Assembly: GCA_016700115.1 (NCBI GenBank)
Contig: CP064999.1
Coordinates: forward strand, 2,046,001 to 2,110,000
DNA: 64,000 bases
Reading direction: 5' to 3'
Origin: Sphingobacteriales bacterium
GTDB lineage: Bacteria > Bacteroidota > Bacteroidia > Chitinophagales > UBA2359
Shown here piece after piece: positions 7,837-17,596 of this stretch (position 1 is the first letter of the stretch; each line of letters opens with the position of its first letter). Position numbers and translations under genes: made by a program. The notes under the pieces are model-generated. The model did no database searches, had not been told where the DNA came from, and was given only the letters and a program-made list of their open reading frames with translations.

Positions 7837-9978
7837 CTAAATTGGATTTATGTGCCAAAATGGTTTCCAAATCGCATTTATTGAGTCAATTGGATTCCCC
7901 TCATCATATAAGAATGACTCGGTACAAATCCAAGCAACATATTCTAATTCATTAATAATTTCAGAGTCGTCATCATAAGTTGGTTTTCTGTTTAAATGTA
8001 TATCACCTATATTGCCAATTACTTTTGTTAATGGAATAGTTGGAGTTAATAAAATTGGAATACCATTATTATGAACGGGTTCTTCAACGGGTTTACCCTC
8101 ACCTACCGTAATTCTAATTTTCTTTTCACCCTCCTCGTCATTTTTACTCATCAGGATGGGATTGAAAAAATAAGGCATTCCGGGCGGAGTTTCACCTCCT
8201 GTTAGTAATCCGGATAGGGACAAACCTCTACCAGCATCAGCGTTGGCTTCGTTGAATACATAATAATTGCTATTGCCTGTACCAATATTTGGTAATTCTT
8301 TTACCGACAAAGCCCATTCTCGGGAGTTGGTATGTCCAAATCCTAAGATATCAACAGGGGCGTTTGGACCTGCATCGAAAAATACGCCCGCACCCCCAAA
8401 AACTCCGTCTTCAGGGTCGGGAGTGGTGCCGGTCGAGTTTCTAAATCGGACTACCTGACGGTATAACGGGAAAATACCGCCTTGTTGAAGAATAGACGCT
8501 CCGTTCCGCCACACACCATCAGGAAAATAATTTGGGCTGTATTCCGTACTGCCTCCTATCCATTGTGCCGGTATTTCAAGCAACACCCTCCCCTCGCCGG
8601 TACAACCGATAAACAAGTTATAATTTACACCGCTTTCTACTCCCGTAGTATAAGCGCCGGTTAAATTTCCTTCGCTATGACAACCAAGATAAGTATTTCC
8701 CAATCCACTGTTATCAAATATTCCCCAACTTCCATTGCGGACTGTGTTCAAACTTACTATAGCGCCTGCATTGGCATCAATTCCGGCCACATAAAGTCCG
8801 TTTCTCTTACAATGGCTGATACGGGAATTGTATATCTGACTTACATTGACATTTGTGTAAACGCTAATTGGGTATCCGTTGTTGACATTGTCACAGGCAT
8901 AAACAAAAAACACTTCTGAAACGGCATTAATACTGCCATCATAAGTAGCTTTTATCCGAATAGGAAATTGTCCAAAAGGAAACGATGCGGTATCGGCATT
9001 AATACTAAATATAACTGAATTGGCAGCAATTGGTCCAGAAGAAACCTCAAAAAAAGGCATTAGCAAAACAGATAAATCTTCACCTCCAATAAGTATTTCA
9101 ATTTCTAAGTTATCTAATACGGTACTTCCGTCTAACTGTGTTTTATTAACAGCATGCAAAAAGTTTATTTCTAAATCAGTGAGATTGGTATCAATATCCG
9201 GTACCGGACTAATTCCTACATATTCCGAATATCTGAATTGGATATAATTATCAGGTAAAGGAGTGGGGGTTAATTGATTTAGAATATGTTCAGGGTCAGG
9301 AGGATTGGCTATCATTATGCCGTCAATTTCGTAAAATAGCCCCCATATTCTTTGCCCCTCAAGAAAAAAACTTCCGAAATTAGTACCAACCAATCTGATA
9401 CCATCTCCCGGGAAGCCTCTAATGTTACAATTGTTGATTGCAGTACGTTTATGTAGTACCATTCCATGTCCAAATCCAAAATCAGGATTGGCGGGATTTT
9501 GGTAAACTTCTGATGTATTGTTATAAATCAGCGAAAAGTCTTCTAAAGTGGGTTCTGCATTAGTGAGGAAATTGCCTTCTTCATCTATAAACTCCAAAAT
9601 ATCATATCCCGGTGACCAAACAAAATCAATTTCAGGTCCGATAGGCAAAGTGGGGTGATTGAGAAATGAACCTGTACCTAAACCATTATTGAAATGAACA
9701 ATCAAACCGTCTGCCGGCAATGAAAGACCGCTATCGAAAGGATGAGGAGCAAACGGGGCGTTCACAAGCAGAAAGGTGTTGTTAGGACCTGCGCCTCTGA
9801 TGATGGGTGCACCGAAAACCTGAAGGGTGTTGCTGAAATGATAGATTCCCGGAGGGAAATATATTACCCCCCCATATATGTTATCACGCATAGATAATTG
9901 GGCTTCATAAAAAGCCTGTAACCAATCGCCGGTTGTAGGGTTGGGCGCACTGGGCATGGAAGTGATGTCAATAATCAT
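7837..9978 (-). CDS. Intact 713-residue right-handed beta-helix protein
   Basis: No signal peptide (MIIDITSMPSAPNPTTGDW). Residues of about 35-60 (GVIYFPPGIYHFSNTLQVFG, then IIRGAGPNNTF) match the N-terminal rung pattern of the pectate-lyase superfamily (PF12708-like) also found in phage tail spikes. Further rungs follow at about 390-470 (KRNGLYVAGIDANAG, NTYLGCHSEGN, YNLFIGCTGEG). The C-terminus ends VAWICTESF...IWKPFW, the signature shared with the 560-residue paralogs. It is first in the minus-strand array. The near-identical broken copy lies at 299-2429. I see no lyase active site, so surface binding is as likely as glycan cleavage. Confidence 0.82.
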   Translation of the reverse strand: MIIDITSMPSAPNPTTGDWLQAFYEAQLSMRDNIYGGVIYFPPGIYHFSNTLQVFGAPIIRGAGPNNTFLLVNAPFAPHPFDSGLSLPADGLIVHFNNGLGTGSFLNHPTLPIGPEIDFVWSPGYDILEFIDEEGNFLTNAEPTLEDFSLIYNNTSEVYQNPANPDFGFGHGMVLHKRTAINNCNIRGFPGDGIRLVGTNFGSFFLEGQRIWGLFYEIDGIMIANPPDPEHILNQLTPTPLPDNYIQFRYSEYVGISPVPDIDTNLTDLEINFLHAVNKTQLDGSTVLDNLEIEILIGGEDLSVLLMPFFEVSSGPIAANSVIFSINADTASFPFGQFPIRIKATYDGSINAVSEVFFVYACDNVNNGYPISVYTNVNVSQIYNSRISHCKRNGLYVAGIDANAGAIVSLNTVRNGSWGIFDNSGLGNTYLGCHSEGNLTGAYTTGVESGVNYNLFIGCTGEGRVLLEIPAQWIGGSTEYSPNYFPDGVWRNGASILQQGGIFPLYRQVVRFRNSTGTTPDPEDGVFGGAGVFFDAGPNAPVDILGFGHTNSREWALSVKELPNIGTGNSNYYVFNEANADAGRGLSLSGLLTGGETPPGMPYFFNPILMSKNDEEGEKKIRITVGEGKPVEEPVHNNGIPILLTPTIPLTKVIGNIGDIHLNRKPTYDDDSEIINELEYVAWICTESFLYDEGNPIDSINAIWKPFWHINPI
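8096..9957. repeat. Near-identical duplicated segment, copy 2
   Basis: Partner of 549-2408 and the intact reading-frame version. The boundaries fall within the first seven codons and about 85 codons before the stop, inside the gene rather than between genes. Confidence 0.85.
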
Positions 9979-10187
9979 GGCGATGAGGTTTTATTAGAGG
10001 TAATTGCTATTTAGTTCAAAGTTACACTGTTTTTTTGAAAAACAAATTTTTGAATTATTTTTTTGAAAAAAATAATTTGTCACTATAATCGAAATCTTTT
10101 TTAACAAGGCTATATTTCAGGTTTTTGTACGACCGTATTTTTGACATCTCTGTTAATGTAATGAAACTATGTTTTAAAACAGTTAAA

Positions 10188-11489
10188 TTACTTAAACAAC
10201 AACCGGGTGATGACCTCTGCTTTGAGGTTGTTGAGCAACTTGTATAAGCCAAAGAAGGTGCGGTTAATGTACAAGACATGTTGTGAGCCGCGTGGTTTGC
10301 CCGAATTGCGTATTTCAGGCATTCGGGCTAATTGTTCACCATAGTCATATACCTGTTTGAAAAAGGCATCATCCGCAAAATCAAAAGTGGGATATTGTAA
10401 AGGAGCGCTCAGCATGAAAATCATGTTTTTGAAAACAGGGATAAAAAAATCTTTTTCAGATTGAGTATCGTCCGGATAAATCATGTTGAGAGCAATAAAC
10501 CGCTTTTCCAGTTCCAGAGGATTATTCATGATTTCGGGTTTGGCCACATCAAAATATGGACGGTATAACTCTGAAGGGATTTGTTTGACGCAACCAAAAT
10601 CAATCACTGCCACAGTTCCATCCGGTTGTATTAAGAAGTTGCCCGGATGTGGGTCGGCATGGGTTAGTTTCAAGGCATGAATTTGATAGCTGTAAAAATC
10701 CCAAAGGGCTTGCCCGACTTTGTTGCGCAACCCCTGGTTCGGGTTGCTTTTAATAAACTCACCTAAAGTTACGCCATTCAGCCAATCCATGGTTAAAATG
10801 CGCTTAGAGGAATATTCAGGATAATAGCGGGCAAATTTAAGGTTTTCCAAATGACTGCATTTGGCGCTGATAGCTATGGAGTTTTGCAGCTCTAATTCAT
10901 AGTCGGTTTCTTCGAGTAATTTGATTTCCACCTCATCAAAAAATATCCTCACATCTTTTTCTTTCATATTCAGAAGACGTAAGGCAAACGGTTTTACCAA
11001 CTTCAGGTCAGACTTAACACTATCGGCAACTCCCGGATATTGGACTTTTACTGCCAGTTCGAGGCCATTTTTAACTGCCCTGTGAACCTGCCCGATTGAT
11101 GCGGCATGACTCGCCTGCATGTCAAAACTGTCAAACAGTTCCTGGGGTGTTTTTTGAATATATTGTTTAAAAATTTTTACAATCAGCGGACCTGAAAGGG
11201 GAGGGGCGTTGTGTTGTGCCATCGAAAATATATCAGAATAGGCATCGGGCAATAAATTGCGCTCCATGCTGAGCATCTGTGCTATTTTGAGTGCGCTTCC
11301 CTTTAGCTCGCTTAGGGTTTCATAAATATCGCCTGCGTTGGCACGATCTAAATCTTCTTTGCTGACATCCTGATTTAACGCTTTTTGGGTATAGTGCTTT
11401 ACATAGTTTGAGCCGACTTTTAATCCGGCTTTAACAAAACGGGTGGCGCGTTCAACTTTGGAAGCAGGTATATTTTCTTGTACTTTCAT
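10188..11489 (-). CDS. ABC1/UbiB (AarF/ADCK) family atypical kinase
   Basis: 433 residues with the full set of ABC1 family motifs: the KxGQ-type segment (KGSALKIAQ, residues 63-71), the Ala-rich loop (ASIGQVH, 130-136), the ATP lysine (AVKVQYPG, K148), the EETDY segment (193-197), the catalytic loop HADPHPGN (277-284) and the metal-binding DFG (IDFG, 296-299). In the KxGQ motif the usual Gly-Gln is Ala-Gln. The family supports ubiquinone or isoprenoid-lipid metabolism and has ATPase activity. The substrate here is unknown because no quinone genes adjoin. It is transcribed separately from mutS2. Confidence 0.9.
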   Translation of the reverse strand: MKVQENIPASKVERATRFVKAGLKVGSNYVKHYTQKALNQDVSKEDLDRANAGDIYETLSELKGSALKIAQMLSMERNLLPDAYSDIFSMAQHNAPPLSGPLIVKIFKQYIQKTPQELFDSFDMQASHAASIGQVHRAVKNGLELAVKVQYPGVADSVKSDLKLVKPFALRLLNMKEKDVRIFFDEVEIKLLEETDYELELQNSIAISAKCSHLENLKFARYYPEYSSKRILTMDWLNGVTLGEFIKSNPNQGLRNKVGQALWDFYSYQIHALKLTHADPHPGNFLIQPDGTVAVIDFGCVKQIPSELYRPYFDVAKPEIMNNPLELEKRFIALNMIYPDDTQSEKDFFIPVFKNMIFMLSAPLQYPTFDFADDAFFKQVYDYGEQLARMPEIRNSGKPRGSQHVLYINRTFFGLYKLLNNLKAEVITRLLFK

Positions 11490-11664
11490 GAAATTCGGGT
11501 GAATTTACTTTAAAAAAGGTTGATCAAATTGTTTACCTGACATAATAGCTGAACAAGTAAAACACGAAAGTAAGTATAGGTACAAAGGTCTATAAAAAAC
11601 CTTCATCAAAGAAATCAGGTACATACAATCAGGATAATTCGGGTAAAAGTTGGAAACAGCCCCA

Positions 11665-14094
11665 TTACATTAACTCAACAATACTGACCCCTGCCCCTCC
11701 GTATTGGGGTTCTTCGTCTAACACTGATTTTACGCTTCGGTAGCTTTTTAGCAAATCTCTGATTGCCCGCCTCAGGATACCGTCTCCAATTCCATGGATT
11801 ATTTTCACCTCACCGACACCAAACATCATTGCTCGGTCAAGCATTTCTTCTACCAATCGCATTGCTTCATCGCGGCGCAACCCTCTTAAATCTATATTGT
11901 TTTTAAACTCGCTTTTAGCCTGCAAAGTATTGTACAGGTTAATTCGCCCGGGAGTAATGTCGGGTTTTTGCTCTTCCGGCTCAACAACATCCAATTCTTT
12001 GATATGAATATGCGTTTTAATTTGGTCATACTGTACGATGGCGGTTTTTTTTCTAAGTTCAACAACCTTACCGACTTCATTGCCGCCCCTGAGCCTTACA
12101 AAGGCTCCGACTTCAACCGGTTTTTCAGATTTTCGGAAATAAATTACATCCTTAAGGGCTTCTACTGTTTCGGTCAACTTAGTTTTATCGTCTTCAATTT
12201 CGGCTTTTATTTTTTTAATCAGGTTTTTTTCACCTTTGTTTTCGTTCCATTCCCGCACCATATTTTCAAACTTCCGGTTGGCTTCTTCCAGAAATCCCAA
12301 GGCTTTCTGTTGTGCTTCCAGAATAATTTTTTTACGGTTTTGTTCTAAAGATTGACTTTTCTGAGTGTAATCTTCCAAAAGTTTGGAAAGTTGAGCCTCT
12401 TTATTGGCAAGGATTCGCGCAGTTTCATTGACTGCCTGTTTTTCGCGCTGCAGGTTGCTGAGCAGTTCATCAAACTCTTTATAGGCAATATCTACTTTTG
12501 ATTTGGCAGTTTGAATAATAGAATCCGAAAGCCCGCTTTTAACTGCCAGTTCAAAAGCAAACGAACTTCCCGGCTTACCGACATCCAATTTGTATAAAGG
12601 AGAAAGTGTGGCGTGGTCAAACAGCATACAGCCGTTAAAAATGCCCGGTGTGCCTGTAGCATATACTTTAATATTGGAATAGTGGGTGGTGATGATGCCG
12701 TAGCAAAATTTTTTATTCAGATATTCGAGCAGGGCTTCGGCAATAGCTGCCCCAAGAGCAGGGTCGGTTCCTGAACCAAATTCGTCAATAAGCAGCAGCG
12801 TTTTGGAATTGGTGTGTTCGGTAAAATAGCGCATATTGCGAAGACGAGAACTATAAGTGCTCAGGTCGTTTTCGATGGATTGTTCATCACCTATATCAAC
12901 AAACAGGTTGCGAAAAATGGTAAACAACGAATGATCGTCTGCAGGAACTAACATACCCGATTGCAACATCAATTGCATCAAACCCACCGTTTTCAATAAA
13001 ACGGATTTGCCGCCTGCATTCGGACCGCTCACCACCAAAATGCGCTCGGCTATGGATAAAGAAAAAGATAATGGCACTGTTTTTTTCTTCAAAGCCTTGT
13101 TTTTCAAATACAGCAGAGGGTGGCGGGCATTGAAGATTTCTACGCTTTTATCGGTAGATAAACGAGGCATAGAGGCATTCAGGTCTAAGGCCAATAAAGC
13201 TTTAGCGCGGACAAAGTCCAAAATCCCCAAAGTTTGGCGGTATTGTTTAAGCGCAGGGAGGAAAGGGCGGGACTGTTGGGTTAGATTTCGCAGAATCCGG
13301 TAGATTTCCCGCTTTTCAGCTTGCTGCAACTCTATAATTTCGTTGCTGATATAAACGGTTGCTTCCGGTTCAATAAAAGTTGTACTGCCGGTATGCGATT
13401 CGTCATGAATAATTCCTTTTACCTTTCTTTTGTGCTCAGAGGGCACAGACAATACCCTTCTTCCGTTGCGGATACTTTCAGCGCTGTCTGTCAGCCAGCC
13501 TAATTTTTTATATTCATTGATGATAGAGTTAAACTTTCGTTCCAGATCAGTATAACATGCAGTAATACTTCGTTTTATTTGCTGCAATTCTTTGGAAGCG
13601 TCAGAACGAATCTTGCCGTTGTCGTCCAGCACTTGTTTAATCTGATGTGAAAGTTCTTTGCCCGGTACAAGGTTGGTAACTATATCGTAAAGGTCAGGGT
13701 ATTTTTGACGGCGTTCATTTTGCTGACCGGTAAACATTCGTACAATCTCTTCTACGGTAACCAAAACTTTGGCAATTCGAAAAAACTGTTGCTCGCTCAA
13801 AACGGAGTTTTCGATACCCAATAAGGTTATTTCTTCATGGAGGTCTAAATAGTTTTCGGACGGGAACCCCTGTTGATCAACAATCAGCATTTGTTTGAAA
13901 TCGTTTGTCTGCCGGAGGAGTTTCAGTATTTCGTCCGGATCTGCCAGAAAAGACATGCTTGCGCTCCATTCTTTTCCCATCGGGCTGAGGCATTTATTTG
14001 CCACTAACTCCTGCACTTTGTCAAACTCTAACTTTTGAAACAGATCTTTCGGGTATAGGTCAGTTTTATATTTTTCTTTGTCAAAATATTTCAT
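11665..14094 (-). CDS. mutS2: Endonuclease MutS2 (DNA mismatch-repair-like ATPase)
   Basis: 809 residues, the usual length. It has an N-terminal clamp and lever region, then the ATPase with Walker A GPNAGGKS (residues of about 355-362) and Walker B/signature DEFGSGTDP (about 435-443), a long coiled coil (about 510-640), a KOW-like segment (GAFVRLRGGNEVGKVVEL), and a C-terminal Smr domain (about 735-809: DLRGLRRDEAM, IHGIGDGILR). MutS2 suppresses recombination and, in firmicutes, rescues collided ribosomes (RqcU). The Smr nuclease/ribosome-binding motifs are intact. Confidence 0.95.
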   Translation of the reverse strand: MKYFDKEKYKTDLYPKDLFQKLEFDKVQELVANKCLSPMGKEWSASMSFLADPDEILKLLRQTNDFKQMLIVDQQGFPSENYLDLHEEITLLGIENSVLSEQQFFRIAKVLVTVEEIVRMFTGQQNERRQKYPDLYDIVTNLVPGKELSHQIKQVLDDNGKIRSDASKELQQIKRSITACYTDLERKFNSIINEYKKLGWLTDSAESIRNGRRVLSVPSEHKRKVKGIIHDESHTGSTTFIEPEATVYISNEIIELQQAEKREIYRILRNLTQQSRPFLPALKQYRQTLGILDFVRAKALLALDLNASMPRLSTDKSVEIFNARHPLLYLKNKALKKKTVPLSFSLSIAERILVVSGPNAGGKSVLLKTVGLMQLMLQSGMLVPADDHSLFTIFRNLFVDIGDEQSIENDLSTYSSRLRNMRYFTEHTNSKTLLLIDEFGSGTDPALGAAIAEALLEYLNKKFCYGIITTHYSNIKVYATGTPGIFNGCMLFDHATLSPLYKLDVGKPGSSFAFELAVKSGLSDSIIQTAKSKVDIAYKEFDELLSNLQREKQAVNETARILANKEAQLSKLLEDYTQKSQSLEQNRKKIILEAQQKALGFLEEANRKFENMVREWNENKGEKNLIKKIKAEIEDDKTKLTETVEALKDVIYFRKSEKPVEVGAFVRLRGGNEVGKVVELRKKTAIVQYDQIKTHIHIKELDVVEPEEQKPDITPGRINLYNTLQAKSEFKNNIDLRGLRRDEAMRLVEEMLDRAMMFGVGEVKIIHGIGDGILRRAIRDLLKSYRSVKSVLDEEPQYGGAGVSIVELM

Positions 14095-14262
14095 GTTTCA
14101 TGGATTGGGGTTAAAACTCGCCGCCACTTTTCAGACAGAATATAACATCTTAGCTCAAGATAGGCATCAGATATGATGTTGAGCAACATTAATGAACAAA
14201 AAATAGTTCAAACCAAATTTTTTTAATGGGGCAGATATTAAAAATCCGTACTTGGTATAGCC

Positions 14263-14577
14263 TCATTGTCCCCCTGTTTCGGGTTATTGTACCTCTGCAA
14301 AGGGTCAATGTACCCCTGCAAAGGGTTGTTGCATCCCTGCATTGGGTGAATTCACCTCTGCAATGGGTTGTTGCACCCCTGCATTGAGTTGTTGAATCCC
14401 TTCAACGAGATGTTGCACCCCTGCATTGGGTGATTGCACCTCTGCAATGAGTTGTTGAATCCCTGCAAAGGCTCATTTCACCCCTGCTTTGACTTAATGT
14501 GCCTTTGCAATAAACTATTGCACCCCTGCAATGACTCAAAGCCAACCTGCAATAAACCATTGTCAAGCCTATTTTTT
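14263..14577. repeat. 21-bp-period degenerate repeat array (about 15 units)
   Basis: Fifteen consecutive units of exactly 21 bp, such as TTGTTGCACCCCTGCATTGAG, start at 14263, 14284, 14305 and so on to 14557, with many substitutions but no length change until the last units. Most contain CCC(C/T)TGCA...GGG, a small inverted repeat. In-frame stops (units at 14347 and 14431) rule out a through-reading protein. The array occupies the mutS2-lon intergenic region. A second array at 46108 has the same period and skeleton. Confidence 0.85.
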
Positions 14578-15074
14578 ACCCCGCTCTGCATGTTGCCAAA
14601 ATTTTTATTGCTGTCGGGCTGGATGTTTTTGGTTTAATGGTTGCAGTATTTTGTGATTTAATAGTTGTGTTTTGATTTGTGATATTCTATTTTTAACAGG
14701 ATGAAATACATTTTTTTCAATTCACCTGAATTGCAGTGTGAGAAATGTCTTTCAGATTTAGAAAGCATTGAATCGGCAATTGTCAAACCTTTTGGAAGAC
14801 TGATTAGAAAAGTTTTTGTTTTACCTTTGCATATTCAAGCATTTAAAGGTAAAAATTGGCTTGTAAGAACTTTGCGAGTTAAAAAATGTTTTTCAATACG
14901 CTCTTTCTTAAAAATAAAAAGTTTCATTTGTTGTTAATTTAAAGCGTGTTTACCGGTTATTTTTTTTCAGTTCAGGAAGGTTATCTTCTATTTGAAAAAC
15001 TATCAGTCAGTCCGGTTTATACTCCCGATTATTATATTTCACCAAATACCTGTTGCATGTTTGAGGAACAAAAA
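14578..15074. other. Intergenic region upstream of lon
   Basis: AT-rich stretch after the 21-bp array. A 78-codon open frame (14701-14937) shows no recognisable family and is not called. TACCTTTG at 14822-14829 fits a Bacteroidota -7 element and could drive lon with a long leader, but no convincing -33 TTG sits at the right distance. Confidence 0.4.
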
Positions 15075-17471
15075 ATGTTTCCAATGATTGACGAAGATAT
15101 TGAGTTTTTACCCTTATTGTCCTTTACTGAATCCGAAGGAGAGGGCGAAGCAGATAATGCCGATAAGTATAATGAAATCTTGCCCATTCTTCCACTTCGC
15201 AACACAGTTTTGTTTCCCGAAGTGGTGATACCCATTACGGTGGGACGTGAAAAATCCACAAGAGCTGTTAAGGCAGCAAATGTCGGAGATAAATTTATTG
15301 CGGTACTCGCACAAAAAGATACCAATATTGAAGAACCTGAAGCGGATGACCTTTACCAAACCGGAACTATTGCAAAGATTGTCAAATTGCTGAAGATGCC
15401 GGACAGCGGCACAACCGTTATTTTGCAGGGACGGTCAAAGTTTGTCGTAGAAGAAATGTTTAATGAAGGTCCCTTTTTACGTGCCCGCATTAAAATTTTG
15501 CCGGATGCCGAATCGCCCGATGACCCCGAGTATAATGCCCTTATATCTACTATCAAAGATTTGTCGGGACAAATCATCAGCATCTCGCCCAATATGCCGA
15601 CTGAGGTAAGCGCTATTTTGCGCAATATTGATAAGCCTGATTTTTTGATCTATTTCATTGCATCCAACCTCGGCATCGGGATTTCAGAAAAACAGGAATT
15701 ATTAAATATAGAAGACCCCAAAAAAAGAGCAGTTCAGGTGCTTCGTTACCTGAACACCGAATATCAGATGGCAGAACTGAAAAATCAGATTCAGTCCAAA
15801 GTCAGAACTGACATAGACAAACAACAGCGCGACTACTTCCTTCATCAGCAATTGAAAACAATTCAGGAGGAACTGGGCAATGAAAACTATGAAGGGGATA
15901 TAGACGATTTTAAACGAAAGGCTGCCAAAAAACACTGGTCGAAAGAGGTAGGCGAAACCTTTAACAAAGAATTGAAAAGGCTGCAACGGATGAATCCTGC
16001 CCTGCCCGAATACGGCCTGACCGTTAACTATCTGGAGCTTTTACTCGATTTGCCATGGAGTGAATTTACACCTGATAACTTTGACCTGAAGCGAAGCAGA
16101 AACATATTAGATAAAGACCATTACGGGTTAGAGAAAGTAAAAAAACGTATTTTAGAATATCTGGCAGTGCTTAAACTCAAAGGAGATATGAAATCTCCTA
16201 TTTTATGTTTTATCGGCCCGCCCGGCGTTGGGAAAACCTCGTTGGGAAAGAGCATTGCCAAAGCCCTGAAACGCAAGTATGTGAGAATGTCGTTAGGAGG
16301 TTTGCATGATGAAGCTGAAATCAGAGGACACCGGCGAACATATATCGGAGCGATGCCCGGCAGAATTATTCAATCAATCAGGAAAACCAAGTCTTCTAAC
16401 CCGCTTTTTATTCTCGATGAAATTGACAAGGTTGGAAATGATTTCAGGGGAGACCCTTCTTCTGCATTATTAGAAGTTTTGGACCCTGAACAAAACAGCA
16501 CTTTCTATGATAACTATCTGGAACTGGAGTATGACTTATCTAAAGTACTGTTTATTGCAACAGCCAATTCATTGGTAAACATGCACCCTGCTTTGCTGGA
16601 CAGGATGGAAATCATCGAAATAACCGGCTATTCGTTAGAAGAAAAAATTGAGATTGCCAAAAAACATCTGATACCCAAGCAAAGGCAGGAACATGGGTTG
16701 AACAGTAAAAATATAACTATTTCTTCGGCTGTATTGACAAAACTAATCAATGAATATACCCGTGAATCGGGGGTTCGCGAGTTGGAGCGGAAAATTGCGG
16801 CGTTAATGCGTTCCGTGGCCAAGTTGGTAGCCATGGAAGAAGACTATCAGCCCCGGCTAATGCCCGAAGATGTGGAACGAATATTAGGTGCCGTCATTTA
16901 TGACCGCGACATGTATCAAAACGATAACCCACCGGGCGTTACAGTTGGGTTAGCCTGGACACAAACCGGTGGCGATATACTGTTTATCGAATGTATTTTG
17001 AGTAAAGGGAAAGGAAAACTGACGTTAACCGGAAATCTGGGCGATGTGATGAAAGAATCAGTTACCACTGCACTGAGCTACATAAAAGCTCATGCCGAAT
17101 CGCTGCAATTAGATTCCGATGTTTTCGACAATACCGACATCCATGTCCATGTGCCGGAAGGTGCTATTCCAAAAGATGGACCTTCGGCAGGAGTTGCCAT
17201 GTTAACGGCATTGACCTCTGCATTTACCAACAAAATAGTCAGGCCATTTTTGGCTATGACCGGCGAAATTACCCTTCGGGGCAAGGTCTTACCTGTAGGC
17301 GGGATTAAGGAAAAAGTGCTGGCGGCAAAAAGAGCGGGAATTGTGGACATCATTCTGAGTCAGGCCAACCGGAAAGATGTCCTCGAAATTGAGCCGGAAT
17401 ATATTAAAGGAGTGTGTTTTCACTATGTTAAAGATATGAAAGAAGTAATTCAGCTCGCACTGACGACCTGA
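15075..17471 (+). CDS. lon: ATP-dependent Lon protease
   Basis: 798 residues from the chosen ATG at 15075, which has GAGGAA a few bases upstream and gives a normal Lon N-terminus. In-frame starts at 15057 or a GTG at 14946 add residues unlike the family. The order is substrate-binding LON domain (ILPILPLRNTVLFPEVVIP), AAA+ domain with Walker A GPPGVGKT (381-388) and Walker B FILDEIDK, and the protease domain with the Ser-Lys dyad S704 (KDGPSAGVAM) and K747 (GGIKEKVLAAKRAG). It degrades misfolded and regulatory proteins in the cytosol. It is followed by an S9 peptidase on the same strand. Confidence 0.96.
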   Translation: MFPMIDEDIEFLPLLSFTESEGEGEADNADKYNEILPILPLRNTVLFPEVVIPITVGREKSTRAVKAANVGDKFIAVLAQKDTNIEEPEADDLYQTGTIAKIVKLLKMPDSGTTVILQGRSKFVVEEMFNEGPFLRARIKILPDAESPDDPEYNALISTIKDLSGQIISISPNMPTEVSAILRNIDKPDFLIYFIASNLGIGISEKQELLNIEDPKKRAVQVLRYLNTEYQMAELKNQIQSKVRTDIDKQQRDYFLHQQLKTIQEELGNENYEGDIDDFKRKAAKKHWSKEVGETFNKELKRLQRMNPALPEYGLTVNYLELLLDLPWSEFTPDNFDLKRSRNILDKDHYGLEKVKKRILEYLAVLKLKGDMKSPILCFIGPPGVGKTSLGKSIAKALKRKYVRMSLGGLHDEAEIRGHRRTYIGAMPGRIIQSIRKTKSSNPLFILDEIDKVGNDFRGDPSSALLEVLDPEQNSTFYDNYLELEYDLSKVLFIATANSLVNMHPALLDRMEIIEITGYSLEEKIEIAKKHLIPKQRQEHGLNSKNITISSAVLTKLINEYTRESGVRELERKIAALMRSVAKLVAMEEDYQPRLMPEDVERILGAVIYDRDMYQNDNPPGVTVGLAWTQTGGDILFIECILSKGKGKLTLTGNLGDVMKESVTTALSYIKAHAESLQLDSDVFDNTDIHVHVPEGAIPKDGPSAGVAMLTALTSAFTNKIVRPFLAMTGEITLRGKVLPVGGIKEKVLAAKRAGIVDIILSQANRKDVLEIEPEYIKGVCFHYVKDMKEVIQLALTT

Positions 17472-17596
17472 TGTAACAAAATGGCAAAGCCTGATACTTA
17501 TTCTTTCAACCGTACTCATTTGGTTCTGCTTTTCCGGTACTCCAATCATGTTTAAGCCGGGTTTGGAAGTTTAAAAACATAAAACAGATATTAAGT

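Noticed and set aside
14263..14577. CRISPR array
   Set aside because: Units are contiguous without spacers and no cas genes are present.
14434..14637. Open frame with repeated Cys-containing heptads in the 14263 array
   Set aside because: Same period artefact; stops interrupt the frame in earlier units.
14701..14937. 78-codon open frame before lon
   Set aside because: No family, signal or supporting context, and it overlaps a possible promoter/leader of lon.
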